Assembly (NCBI GenBank): GCA_964247055.1
Contig: OZ176051.1
Location: 6,324,001-6,388,000, forward strand
Reading direction: 5' to 3'
DNA length: 64,000 nucleotides
Origin: Paragordius varius
Lineage: Eukaryota; Nematomorpha
Shown: positions 11,744 through 24,455 of the stretch, in pieces
Layout of the letters: each line of letters begins with the position of its first letter
Numbering within the stretch: the first letter of the stretch is position 1
The notes under the pieces: model-generated
What the model saw: the letters and a program-made list of their open reading frames with translations, nothing else
Database searches by the model: none
What the model was told of the DNA's origin: nothing
Translations under genes and position numbers: made by a program

Positions 11744-13804
11744 GGTGTAGTATGTATTGAATTTTCCAATTTTTTGGAACAAATATGTGATATTTTTGAG
11801 ATTATAGAAATTACATTAAGGGCGTTTTACAATAATAGAGCTCAATTATCGCATATCGCTAAAATTGCATATTTACACAACATTTTAAAAAAAAGATATT
11901 TCAAATTTGTGTAGACGAGTAAATTTTAATATTCAATACAAATCATTTTACCGACCATATAAATACAATAAAATTGTGAATGCCGTATAGATATACACAT
12001 AAATGAATAAGGGTAGTGACGCTAATAAATCACGAGATTAATTAGGATACGAATGTTTAATATGTTGGATCTGCCACAAAATATAGGATCTGATTTTATG
12101 ATTCTTTTATAATGCCGCGATGGAAATCATATTTTCATCTTTTGATGGATAAAAATATTTTTTTGGAAAAATTATGAATCTTTCAAAACGATTTGGTACA
12201 AAAAATATTATTCAAACAAATTTGCAAATTAATTTTTTATGATTGAAGAATTTATTCAATCAATGATATGATTGATAATTTGGCGGATAATAAAAAAATA
12301 ATTAGGCATTTTGTTTTGAAATATGCAATAAAGGTTCAATTTGTTCAAATTTTAATCTCTGTATACATATAAAAAACGCAAAAAAATGTTTTATGAATGA
12401 TGAATGAATTTAATCGAATTGCAAAAAAATTTGTTTTTTATTATTTAAATATTATATTTTAACAAATTAACACAACGAATACACAGCATCAGCTCAGTAG
12501 ATTTTCGCGTCATAAAAATTGTAGTTATACAATACAATGATAATTTTTTGTTTCTCCTTTCAATAAAAAATCAAAATGATATGATGTGGTTTTTTGAGGA
12601 ATCAATCGCAGATCTAAAATGTTCCAAATTACGAATAGGTGAGAATAGATATTTCAAAAATCATAAAATGTTGGTTTTAGGTGTGTAAACAACCGTTATA
12701 ACTATAACTAAATTAATTTAACGGATATTGAGTTGAAGATGCGTTTTATAGAGCGTTTTTGTTCAAGGAATTTTGAAAACTAATGTTATGAAAATAAAAC
12801 ATGTAAAAGCAGGCAGCTAGCACATTTAAAATTTGTGTTTGTTAAGTGCAAGAAAGAAAAAAATATAAAAATTAAGTTAATTAATTGCAGAGAACTGTGA
12901 GAAACCAATTTGTTTTGTTTTTTTGCTAGATTATGCGCCGAAAACACTTTAACAAATAAATATATAAGATAAAATTCATTTTCGGTAATATTTAAATAAC
13001 GAAAGTAATATTTTTTTATATTTAACAGAGATAACGGTTTAGCCCTTTATAAATATTATGCACAAAAGAATATGGAAAAAAATTATTTTTATTTATGTTT
13101 TTGCAAAGGTATGAAAAGCAAAAATAGAAAAAACCACAACTCTGTTTTCTTTCCCTCAATAATAATAATAATAATATTTTTTAAGGCAAAACAAAAAATG
13201 TTTAAAACTATCAATTTATTCGTATATATTTATGTATGAAAAAAAGTTTTTTTTGCATTTTATATTTATTATCTATTTATCTACCTACCTACCTATATAT
13301 AGTTAAATATTTTACGCTAATATTGCTGTCACAATGTCATAATATTTCTATAATAAATATTTGTTTAAACGATTAAAAACTCAAATAAAAATTGTGAGAT
13401 ATTTCAAGAGAATTGTAGTAATATTCAAGAAGGTAGGTATGTAAATATTGTAATAAATTTTTCAAACCATATTTTAAAATGTAGAACCTATTTATTTATA
13501 AAAAAAAAATTTGAGTTAATTTGCATCTTAGGTTATAATTTCCCTTTAAAAGTGAATTAAACCCAAAATAGCTTTACTATATATAATTTTTCCAATGTAT
13601 GTACAATTACCGTAAATTAAAATAATAGCTGGAAAGTGTTATCTTGATAAGTAGTTAATTTTACATTAGACATACATATCTTTGTGTATAAATAAAAAAA
13701 CTTGTCAATCTCAAAGAATTTGCTGCAAGTTTTTTTCCAAAAAAAATTTCCAAACAAAATTACTTTTTTATCGGAGGGAGGATGTTTTTACCATATCATA
13801 ATTA

Positions 13805-13945
13805 CAGTAACGTATGGCATAAAACAATGTTAGTCCACAAAAGAATAAAAATGTTTTTTTATATACAACTAGGGTTATTTTTTTTAAAAAAAATAATTTT
13901 TTATACTTTTATGGACTAACATTTTTTTTACCATATTATAATTAT
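13805..13945. mobile_element. Tc1-like MITE, degenerate
   Basis: The left end reads CAGTAACGTATGGCATAAAA with TA outside. The right arm (GGACTAACATTTTTTTTACC, then a decayed end) is its imperfect inverted complement. It belongs to the same family as 14558-14716. Confidence 0.5.
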
Positions 13946-14557
13946 ATGAAAATAAATATTATACATTTTCATTAAATACATTTTTTTAATTATTTAAATT
14001 ATGCAAAAAACGGTGGATATATCCGCTTTATTAAATAAGTACCCCAAGTGGAAAAACATAAAGTTCAAAAAAAATTTTATTTTAAAATAATGTATAAAAT
14101 ATTTGATTAGAAAATTATTTTTAAATTGAAGCGACAAACTTCATTTTTTTGAAAAATAAGCCAATTTTTTGAAATTTTTATTAATTAAAACTTCCAAAGC
14201 AATTTTCATAATTTACAAAGTTGTTGCATATTATTTATAATTTAATTATACCTCATTATTCTTTTAGGTCATTTCTTAGGTAAAAAGTAAATACAAAAAT
14301 TATAATTTGATTATTTTCTATAAAATGGATGTGAGTTTGACACGTATATACCTTAATATTTTTTGTAAAACAGTATAATTTTATTTTTTAAAATATATAA
14401 AATATAATTATTTTGTAAAACATAACTCTTTGATCTTTTTCATATTTATCCGTTATCTATATATCTGTAAGTTTATATACCGACCGCCCTGAAAATGTGT
14501 GTACTTTTTATTAATATTTTCCTAAGTTTGTAGAATAGACAATTTTTTATACATATA

Positions 14558-14716
14558 CAGTAGCGTATGGCTTAAAACAATATTAGTCCATAAAAAAATA
14601 AAAAATGTTTTTTTTAAAAACAAGCCTTGTTTACACATATCCATAATACCCCCTTGTTTTTTTAAAAAAACTTTTTATTCTTTTATACTAATTTTGTTTT
14701 ATGCCATACGCTACTG
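14558..14716. mobile_element. Tc1-like MITE, second subfamily
   Basis: The element is bounded by TA and begins CAGTAGCGTATGGCTTAAAA; it ends with the inverted form GCCATACGCTACTG followed by TA. The terminal 12 bases are shared with the 162-bp MITEs, but the interior differs (TTAGTCCATAAAAAAATA). It is non-coding and about 159 bp long. Confidence 0.75.
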
Positions 14717-14924
14717 TATATATTTAATTAAATTAAAAAAATGCACGGCTCACAAAAAAATTTGCCGACTTGCGCCTCTTAATTATAAATCACACTGATT
14801 TTCATTTATATAATAATAAATTTAATTTTTATAAAAAGTTTTTACAAGTTGTTTGTTTATGCCTTTTTTTCAATGACATGATTAATCTTAACTTACTTAT
14901 TGATATCTATCACCTATATATATA

Positions 14925-15086
14925 CAGTGGCGTATGCAGTAAAAGATTGTTAGTGCAAAATAATCTTAATGAACACAAAACAGGGGGAGAATTTTCATAT
15001 ATTAAAGTCCTATTTATAAACATATCCATAATATCCCCCTATTAAGATTATTTTGCACTAACAATCTTTTACTGCATACGCTACTG
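14925..15086. mobile_element. 162-bp Tc1/mariner-like MITE (copy B)
   Basis: Same length as the element at 10870-11031, with an almost identical interior and identical terminal repeats, flanked by TA on both sides. The near identity of two copies 4 kb apart suggests recent transposition or local duplication. The ORF that runs through it is not a gene. Confidence 0.85.
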
Positions 15087-16146
15087 TATATATATATATA
15101 TAAATTGATGTATCAATATTCAACAAATGATATACTTTTTTATCTTTCTACCTTTTTAAAATTTTTTTATAGCAATCAAAGAAAAAGTTATAATAAAGTT
15201 TTAAATTGTTATATCTAGATGAATGATTTATCATGGTTACCAACTTAAAAGTTATTTACATAATAAAGAAAAATTTTTCATAAACTTTTTTAATATTTTT
15301 TAAGAGCATAGCTAAACTTGTCATAACCTTGCGTGCTGTTTGATATCTTTAATTTTGATGTTAAACAATTTCGTTTTAAATTCATCATGATAATCATGAT
15401 ATTGTAAACATTTTATACCTTAGATATTTGATTTTAATTGAGGAGGATTGGTTTCGCCTGTTTTATTCGTTTTTTTGGGTTTATATTAATTTACTCATAA
15501 AGCACGAAATTTACACACTAAAATGATAATTTATGCAGAAAATATGTGAGACACAAGCAAAAGTTAAGCAATTTTATGTGAAATTGGTTATATGACCACC
15601 CCAGCGAATATTTTGTTAGTATATTTAGGTTTAGGAGACAAGGTTGCTAAATTTGGGGAAAGTTTGTCATTCCAGTCAAGGTTTTTTATGTTTTTCTTGC
15701 CTTTGACTATTGAAATTATCTTGGATTACTTTTATTGTATTATACATTCCTTAATATGGTATGGTGTAGTATAGACAAGTTTTTGATGGTAATGGAATTA
15801 TATGAGGGTAAAAATTTGTAGTTAATTAAATGGTTAAGTGTTTAACAAAGCCTACAAATAACAATAACCTTTTATGATAAAAATTTCATTTTATTAGCTA
15901 CAAACAAAAAATTTAAGCAGTTGACATTGTCATTCATGCAAGGAAACACCCAAATTGTTTTTTGAGTTTCATTATTCCGATAAAAAAGTCGGTAGTAAGT
16001 TACACTAAGCAATAAAAAGCGGGGTATAAAAATAAATTATGTATACAAATATCATTCGATAGTTAAGGTTTAGAGCTTAATGTTATAGAATAGAATCGAT
16101 TGCGCAAGACGTATATTGTTGTAATCATATTCGGTTACATTTCAAT

Positions 16147-16426
16147 TTATCGCACTTTGAACCACACGCTCTTCTGGATTATTCTATTACTATTATGTTG
16201 GAATTTATGAAAGGCAGGCGGCGAACAATTCGATATTATAAAGATTTTTTCATCATTCAAAAATACAGCATCTTTCTCCAACACACCACATTTAAAAGCA
16301 TTTACATACCATTCGGGTCTTTAACGACAAACTCATGGCATAAAGCATTCTGTAAAGGAGAGATTTGACAAATTTTATTTAATTTATCCTGTGATAACCG
16401 TCTATCGAAGCAGCCTCTGCCTTCCG
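16147..16426 (-). CDS. Fragment of unrecognised Cys-containing gene
   Basis: Two clear coding stretches lie on the minus strand. The first (16310-16426) follows an acceptor TTTAG and reads EGRGCFDRRLSQDKL through a CQISPLQNALCHEF segment. The second (down to stop 16147) reads DAVFLNDEKIFIISNCSPPA and ends KSVWFKVR. They are out of frame with each other. A 38-nt GT-AG intron (16272-16309, starting GTATGT) restores the frame; a 1-nt indel in a pseudogene is the alternative. The first exon needs a codon base from upstream. A Gly-rich stretch near 16808-16880 (FYGAFGFGPYGSSNKN) is phase-compatible but has a poor donor. The hAT element at 17221-19998 lies just upstream and may separate it from earlier exons. 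The family is not recognised. Confidence 0.45.
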
Positions 16427-17212
16427 CTAAATTATTAATAAACGGTTAAATAATAACTCGATATGTTTTTTGTTTTAGTTTCATCCTAGTTTATATATAA
16501 CTTTGAACATATCACATAATTTTACTGCTTAGTTATTCAAGCCGATTTTATATTATCGTAAATTTTCAATAATACGATATTCCTAATGATAAAAATATTA
16601 TTTGCTTCGCCCAATTATTTTTATTTCGTCCTAAAATCGATTTTTTGGATATTTGATGGCATAAAAGCAGATTTTTTTAAGGGAGTCTACATCTAAGATT
16701 ATAAATATCATAAATATTTTGCCGAAATGTAATTAAGGATGCAATTCAATGATAAATTCTACCAAAAATTTTATTTAGCACAATGCTAATTTTTGATATG
16801 ACGAAAAGCACTATTTTTATTAGATGACCCGTAAGGCCCGAAACCAAATGCACCATAGAAATCTAATGAATACTTTTGTTATATATTCAATCTTATTTTG
16901 TGCGATGTATTATCATCATCTATATACTAGCTCTTCAGATGAAAACATCATACTCTGGGTGCTTTTTTACACTTAAAAACTAATAAAGTGAAATATTTTC
17001 AATTCATGGTAATTGCTTCATATTGAAAGATCGATTTAGCACATCTCATTCTAAATATAACTGGTGCAAGCCAAATGCATCAATGTAAAAAAAAATATTT
17101 AAATATATTATAAATTTTAACTCCGAAGATTTTATTTTCGGCTCAGCTAAATTTGGCCAGTATTTTGGAAACGCAAAGGAGCCGAGATTACGTGATAAGG
17201 ATCAATATATGG

Positions 17213-17220
17213 TCTTAACA
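17213..17220. repeat. 8-bp target duplication of hAT, left
   Basis: TCTTAACA directly abuts the left inverted repeat and is repeated exactly at 19999-20006. Confidence 0.85.
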
Positions 17221-18049
17221 TAAGGTGACCAGATTTTTTTAAGGAAAAAGCGGGACAAATCTGAGAGGGGGGGTTATGAGGTGGGGTGTACAACCAAAAA
17301 TTTTTATACAAAAAATTTATTGTAGTATTTATTTATTTTTATCACAAGAATTTGTCAAATTATATTTGACAGATAAAATGGTAAAATTTCAACATTTATA
17401 TTTGATATTTCCGATGTCCACATCTGATTTCTGTGGAAAAAACGCGCACAGTAGCAGCGTTGGTTCCACGTAAAGTTGTATGGAACATAGTTTGTTTCAA
17501 AATGATGAAATATTTCTAACCATTTTGTATTTTTTTTCTGTTGTCCATAATTTAATTTTTTCTATTAATATATTTTATGACTAATGATATTTTAGAAAAA
17601 ATATATTTTCTGAAAGGTTACTTTTCGGGAATTTTTGGGAGATGCAGAAATGATTTTCGAACATCGCACCAATTAAATTCTGGTTTTAATGTTGTGCAAT
17701 GAAAATGATCAATTTCATTAAATTGCACCGTCCAGTCTTCCAATAATATTTACAGTTTGTATAAAACATTTTTAATGGTACAGGATATGGCGATTCATTA
17801 AGCCTTGTTTTTCTAAATTATTTATAATATTGCGGATGGTTATTGGTATAAAATTATTTTATAACCTTTCTTGAGATTGGAATTTTAGGTTACTAACTTC
17901 ATTGGCTACTTCGATTGCCGAAGTTTTCTCACTTTCTATCAATTTAATAACATTTTGAAAGAGAGAAGCTTGATTATGTAGGAACTCTAACCATATTGAA
18001 GAATCACTTTCAAAAAACTCTTCCAAAGTTGTAGGAAATTTGTCCTGTG

Positions 18050-19000
18050 ATAAAAAAATAGGATTTTAAAGGATCATTTTTTAAAATTTCTTAGATGGCT
18101 GGCAGAAGAGCAAACCAACGAGTTTTACAATATCCAAGCTTTTTTAATATAGAACTTCTGCATTTGCACAGAATTTCTTAAGCGTTACCGTGTATATAAA
18201 AATAGGAATATACTTTAACAACTACATTTTCCACATCTAGGGGTAACAAATCAGCAGCTGTTTGAATAGCGTTGTGTGTTATATGCGCTACACACCCAAC
18301 GTCAATAATGGATTAAGATTATCTGCTAATTACTAAAAATTATTTTTTGTTCCCCTCCTTGCTTTTCCACCGAGGTTCGTATTGGTGTTGTCACCGCAAT
18401 ATGCGATGATTTTGTCTTTTAAATTATTTTTTCCTAGAATATTCATTATTGAAGTAAAATTATGTCGGAATTCGCACCTGGTAGAGAAATAAAATTTAAA
18501 ATTTTAATTTTACTCCGGTTTCTGGACCAAAATATTTTATTAACATGGAAATTTTATGTTTCCTGATTTTATACATCAGAGTATGGCGATATGAAATTAA
18601 TCAGCAAATCTTTTTGTATTCAGAAAATACATGTGGCGAAAGGACAATGCATACAATGGCTTCAGCTTTTGTACGGGCACGAATAACATGTGAGGTACAA
18701 TCCATAGATCTAAAGGAATGATTGTGATTAACGCGTGAAAACATAACACGCCCTCAGCTAGTGACAAATTCTTTTCTTCCTCTCCAAAAGCGGTTTTACT
18801 ATAAAAATTTCTTATTTTGTAAGATGATGCCACCATATCTAAACATTTTTTATGTTTCTGTGTTTCCATGCTTTGTAATATCATGCTTACTGCTATGTGG
18901 TAGGGTGAACCCCTAACATAAAGCATTTAACAAATGATTCATTCTTCGTTTTTTTGATAAAAGGAAATTCTTTCATTAATTCTCGTTAAATTTACAACCT
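18050..19000 (-). pseudogene. Broken hAT transposase gene
   Basis: Minus-strand frames between these approximate limits translate to conserved hAT transposase blocks. These include ASSYKIRNFYSKTAFGEEE and an AEGVLCFHA...HSFRSMDCTSH block that changes frame in its middle, and the YCGDNTNTN...GGKA block that in active relatives lies in the catalytic domain. At least two frameshifts and several stops separate them. No intact BED finger or C-terminal dimerisation domain could be traced in one frame. The longest open piece is 18597-18926. Confidence 0.7.
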
Positions 19001-19910
19001 CTTTATGTACTCATATTTTAAACTAATCTATATATTTATAAAAATGAAAAATGCTGGCTTTGTGATCTGGTCCCGGAAAACCGGTAGAATTATTCAAATC
19101 CAAATATCAATATATCATTAATAAATGTCCCACAATAGCTTCGCCCTTTTTTTGAAATAGGCCCCCAGTTCTAGCCCATTCCGTGTGAAAAACGGGTTTT
19201 TTTGAAAACAGAAATCCACAAAAATCGTGTCTTTGAGACAATTTTCTGGAGAAAGTGTTGGATCATTCAATTTACTTATTTTCGATTGCGCCGAACATAG
19301 TCGTCTCGCTTTTTTGATTTAGTACTCTTTTTACCCGCTCCCTTCGTAAAATGCCATTTTTTTCAAAAAAAAAAACAAAGTCCACAAAAATAATTTTTCA
19401 AATCTATTTTTCGCCCTATTAAACAATTAGTATGAATGCTCCGTTTTAAAATTCCTATAAACTCATATCTTTTAAATAATGTTTCGAAATAATCCACATA
19501 TGTGGATCATTTTATTGTCCCTTATTTCAAATAGCCCTCCCTCACCCCCCAGAAGTCCGAAGGACTTCCTCGGGCTGCGTAGCAGCACGAGATTTACGCC
19601 AGTATTAATATAAAAAAATATTATATTACCTTAATTTTTTGGAGTAAACGTATAAGCTACCGATTTGTGATATTAATTTGTCTTTTTGATAATGTTGGCA
19701 GTAGGATTAGGAAGCAAAGTGTATAATCATATGATATGAATTTGTAAAAAAATAAATATTTTTAATTTAAAAATAAAAAACTTTAATTTAAAATTGATAC
19801 AGATTTTAAAGATAACTAATGATTAAAAATTTAAACGGATAAAAAAATAAATTTTTTATAAAAAATTTAAATGTATTAAAAAAATTTTTTTTTATATAAT
19901 CGTGAAAAAG

Positions 19911-19987
19911 CGGGACATTTCAAAAACGCAGCGGGACGCGGGACAAAGTGTGAAAAAGCGGGACTGTCCCGCCAAAAGCGGGACGTC
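19911..19987. repeat. Subterminal GCGGGAC repeats of the hAT element
   Basis: GCGGGAC or its complement occurs about six times in 77 bp next to the right inverted repeat, and once near the left end (about 17249). Clustered subterminal motifs are the usual transposase-binding sites of hAT elements. The binding role is inferred. Confidence 0.6.
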
Positions 19988-19998
19988 TGGTCACCTTA

Positions 19999-20006
19999 TC
20001 TTAACA
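19999..20006. repeat. 8-bp target duplication of hAT, right
   Basis: TCTTAACA, identical to 17213-17220. Confidence 0.85.
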
Positions 20007-22306
20007 TGATTAATTTTTTATTTAAAAAAATTTGCTTAAAATTATTTTTTTGTGAAATTTTTTAGAGATTAAGAGTACTACTTTAAAGCATACATATATA
20101 TTTTATGAAAACATTTGAAATGTTTTAGGGAATTTTATACATATTCGTTCTCGTTAAAGCTTCCTATTGCCTTTTAAATGAATTCTTTGGTTACGGATAT
20201 ATGAAAACACAATTTTTATGGCTTGATGACGATAAGGTTTAAAATTATTAGGTAATAGAATATATAAGCGTAAAAAATTATATCTACACTTCAAAATACT
20301 TGATAAGTTTTATTTGATCATGCTGATTTTTTTAGTAGGTTTTTTAAAAACAAATAAATTTTGATAAATGACCCCATATATTATAATTCTAAGAATTTAT
20401 CTCGCAATCACAGTTTTTTTGCTTTAACTCAGCGCAAAGGGTCCTGTAAATGATTTTAAGGCATCACATTAATGAATATCATTTAAACTTTAAGTATATT
20501 ATGAATATATTATTAGTTTGACTGAGATCTAACTATAACTTATAAATTTGTGTTTAATATGCAATTAACATTAGAGAATAAGTTTTTTAATGAAACGGAG
20601 GTGTCAAATTCCAGCCAGATCTTCAGATATTATTTTTTATTAGAATATTTTGTAAGTGCACATTTATATTTCCAAATCTTTATTTATTAAAACGCACCTT
20701 TAAACAATGACTGCCATGTATATATTGAGTATATGTTTATTAAATAGAATATTTGAAAACCACTGATTGGTTTCTAACACAGTGTCCACAAAAATATCCT
20801 GATGATAAATTTATATATATATTCTGATGGAAAAAATAGGATTCTTAAAGCTTTTGATTTTATCCCTTGTGTGTGATTTAAAATTACCTACATTTTTGTG
20901 GTAAGTCCGCTATATCAAAAAATGGCAATATTGGCGCACATTTTATTACACATGTATTTTTTGGTGAAGATGCTTCATCTAAAATTTTTATCACAAAATT
21001 TCGACATTTTTGGTTTTAGAGAACAGGCCCTATTTAGAAAAGCGAAAAAATTTGAGACTTTGGGCGCTCACACTAAAAAATAATTTTTTACAAGTATTGT
21101 TTTGATATGTATAAGTAGTCAATTATATATTTTAGTGATATTTTTTGGATGAAGCATTTAGTCAAAAAATTTGTGTTACAAAATGCGCGCAAATTGCCAT
21201 TTTATGGCATTATAATCACGAAATTATAACTTTCTTATATCACCAGAGGTCCCAAAACTAAAAACATGAAAATCCTGATAACAGAACATATATGTTTCAT
21301 CAGGATATTATTTATACCCCGATTTTGGACGCATAATTTAACAAAATCTGGGCTAGGGTTTAGATCACTTTAACAAAAAAGTAAATACAAGCATTGTTTT
21401 ATATTTATACATCAAGTTACTAAAAATATTCCAAGTAAAAAGCCTATGCATTCAAACCAAAAAATATATTTATTTTTGTGCAACGCCCGCTTTAAACACT
21501 TCATATATTTTAATCATACTAAAAATATATGACTAGTTTGATTAATCAAATATTATTGTGTTTTTTTCAAATTTTACCGCTTTAGGTTGAATGTTAAAAA
21601 CAAATCAATTCCTGAAAATTAGGTCTACAAACTGTTTGACCAAAACCCTAAAGCTAAATGGCTGGGATCTTTAATAATATAACAATCTTTAATTAAATGT
21701 TTATGGTTTCATTTTAATATTAGTCCTTACATTATAAAACTACTAAATTATAAATAATTACAATAATCTCGCTTTAATTAAATTTATAATTGGATGCTAT
21801 TAAACAGCTGAAAATATTTTACCTTAAGGGGTTGGACTCAAATCGTATAAGACCCATGAAAGCTTAAACACTCGCCTGTTCAGGAGTGATAGGGATGATG
21901 GAAAACTATTTTAGGAAATTAAACCATTTGTTATTTAAGTATTCTTTGATAAAGTGCCGAAATTTTGTTTGAAAAACCCACTTTTCGATTAGAAAACATT
22001 AGCCATTTTGTTCAATGCGTTTATGAGGCGTTTTACGTTGAACACTAAACGGCGGTATTTAATATCGAAATTAATTTATTGATAGTTACTATAATTAAAA
22101 TTTATATCCAAATTTAGTTGCGGGGACCGTTGGCTGATTTTTGTTGCTTTGATAATCATTCTCTCCAAAATTCAAAATCGATATCTCCAAAACTATCACA
22201 TGACACAAGCGGATTTCTGCTTGAATGATACAATTAATTGATATCAGTTTAAATGGATTTAGAATATATGTATTTTAGAATAAAAGGCTTTATTATATAT
22301 AATTAA
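20007..22306. other. Intergenic, old repeats
   Basis: No gene is seen. About 20930-21270 is a diverged copy, in inverted orientation, of about 62500-62860, with shared blocks resembling TTTGGGACTTTCTGGGCCCA and TAGTGATTTTTTTGGAATGA. Around 21855-21880 lies one copy of a short dispersed motif (CATGAAAGCTTAAACACTCG). The ORF at 20898-21083 is inside the repeat and is rejected. Confidence 0.5.
22289..22294 (-). terminator. Poly(A) signal of the peroxidase gene
   Basis: AATAAA on the minus strand 13 nt after the stop at 22307-22309. It supports ending the gene in this exon. Confidence 0.45.
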
Positions 22307-24391
22307 TTACTTAAATGAAGTTGTTAGAAATACATCTCTCTGCATACTAAATATTGAGTCACTATTAAGGCACAAAATTCTTGCCAGGCTTACTTTCCTG
22401 ATTTCTTGAAGTTGATCTATGTATATAAAAGAGTAAATATGTATAATAAAAAAATTTGATTTTTTTAAACATATTAGGAAGCTGAGCTATGTAATTTTTT
22501 AAAATTTAAGCAGTGTGGGTAAAAATTTAGTATGGACTGATTTTACCCATATTTATAAACTTATAGTTAATATAGCCGGCTTCTTATATTGATTTCTTAA
22601 TTTATAACAAATTTTTCAGCCTAATCTCTTTGTCATTAATTTCCTTTTCACGGTAAACAAAACATGCCATAAAAACCTTGCTTAAAATTAAATACAAAAG
22701 TAAGAGTTTTTTTAAATTGATATTCACTGGTCGCATTTCTTGAAAATTAAACTATCAGTGTCAGCACGTAATGGTTTTACCTACATAATTGTCCTTTAAA
22801 ATGAAAACATAAGTAGAGATCATCTCTTCATATAGAAGATATTTGTTCAAAATCGATTTTTAATTTTTAAAAAATGAGCATTTTTACCAATTTATTGCTT
22901 AAACCACACATTTTGGAATCTTGATTTCGTTGATAAATATTATAAATAAATATATAGGTATTTTTATTTTTACTATGGCGAGGGTAAAATTTTAGGGATT
23001 ATAAAATATCAACTCCTTGAAGCTTCCAGTCAGTTAAGGTTCATTGAAACATAATAGTCAAATGTTGTATAAATAAATACTTGGGGTAAAAGGATAATTT
23101 TGAACGCCAGGAGTATATGCATTTTCATACCAAAATCGATCACCATACCGCAACTTTCTGAACTGAATACCAACTATACAGGCAAACGTTGGCCCAATCA
23201 ATGAACCATGTAAGGGAATCTCAGATATGCCCCCGATCCACAAATCAATATCATTCACATGACTTTTCCAAACATATAATAAAACGAAAATTAGACCAAA
23301 AGTTGGGTTAAAAGCGACAAAAATTATAATTAAGCAAAATATTGCTTGCTAGTAGCATTTCTAACAGTTAAATTTTTAATTTGCTAAAATCAAATTATGC
23401 TGAATACTTGTATACACGGGACATATTATTAACTGATTCAGGGTACAAATAGTTGTAGGCATCAGACCAAGTCCTTAATCGCTGTAACCCACAATATTCG
23501 CGCCAATCATTGTATGGGGCCATTCCATTATCTCGGCCTCGGATTATGTTTAGCGACATAAGATCCATCCCTGCATATAAGAGGTCATAATAGATTAATT
23601 AATTTATAATAAAATTAAAAAAAATAGTATTTGATTTTTAGGAAAAGTTAATTGATTGATAAGAATTTACGAATAATGAAAATTGGATAATTTATAAACA
23701 AAACTGCCTCAATATATAACTTTAATAATTTTTATCACCTTAATTTTATCTTTATATAATTATATAGTTTAGTATAATTTGCATAATTTCTTGAAAACTT
23801 AATTTGAACAAAAATTTACATGCGTTACCAAAAATATTTTCATTTATTTGATATAAATGATTTTTGACATCAACAGCTATGTTTGTATCCAGGGCCTGGG
23901 ATAATTGAACAGTTGATCCTTTTATTAGGGGATCAACTCCTAGCGGATAAGTTGTGCCAAAAAGCCATTTCGGTTGAAAAAACATTTTTCGAAGTGGTAA
24001 CAATGACACGTGATTATTGAAATAACCCACTCGAAATATATCTGCGCTAATGTAAAAACGTGCAAAGACAGAAATAATTAGATATATAAAATAGGTAATA
24101 TAGGTATATCAAAAAATTTTAATGAATGTGAATATGCTTTTCCAATTTTTCTTGATAATTGATTCTACACAATATATACAATAAGAACAGGTATCTTTAA
24201 TACATATCAATTATAATGCCTTATAATCAATAATCTAACATTATTAATTAAACCCCGAACCGAAGTTGCGGTATCATATCAAGTAATTAGGCTTTTCCAA
24301 CCCTACATCTTGAGGCTTTATGTGTACGCGTGTAATATTATGGCAACAGAATTATTTTAATAAGTAACATAATCAACTTATAATATTTTAT

Positions 24392-24455
<64 letters not shown>

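Larger units (their letters stand above)
11744..16146. other. Intergenic, MITE-rich, no clear gene
   Basis: This is the 5' flank of the Wnt gene. Three Tc1-like MITEs lie at 13.8-15.1 kb. The rest is A+T-rich with microsatellite patches such as AATAAT near 13158 and CTAC near 13280. One weak coding-like run on the minus strand (about 15588-15700, containing NLDWNDKLSPNLATLSPKPK and ending at a TAA) could be a 3' exon of the gene fragment at 16147-16426. No convincing acceptor was found, so it is not called. Confidence 0.5.
17221..19998 (-). mobile_element. hAT transposon, 2.8 kb, inactive
   Basis: The terminal inverted repeats TAAGGTGACCAGA / TCTGGTCACCTTA are bounded by a perfect 8-bp duplication TCTTAACA, the hallmark of hAT elements. 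The minus strand carries recognisable transposase pieces in broken frames: around 18600-18920 a run with MQSMETQKHKKC-like and AEGVLCFHA segments; at about 18365-18415 a DKIIAYCGDNTNTN motif followed by LGGKA; then AIQTAADLLPLDVENVVVKV near 18200-18270. Frameshifts and stops break the transposase, so the copy cannot encode an intact enzyme. The right subterminal region has repeated GCGGGAC motifs. A G+C-richer block at about 19090-19600 looks unlike the rest and may be a nested insertion. Confidence 0.85.

Noticed and set aside
14770..15045. Plus-strand ORF, 91 aa
   Set aside because: Runs through the 162-bp MITE; the same peptide tail appears at 10808-10990 only because both are MITE copies.
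15592..15774. Plus-strand hydrophobic ORF
   Set aside because: A+T-rich frame without splice partners; the opposite strand looks slightly more coding-like but is also not secure.
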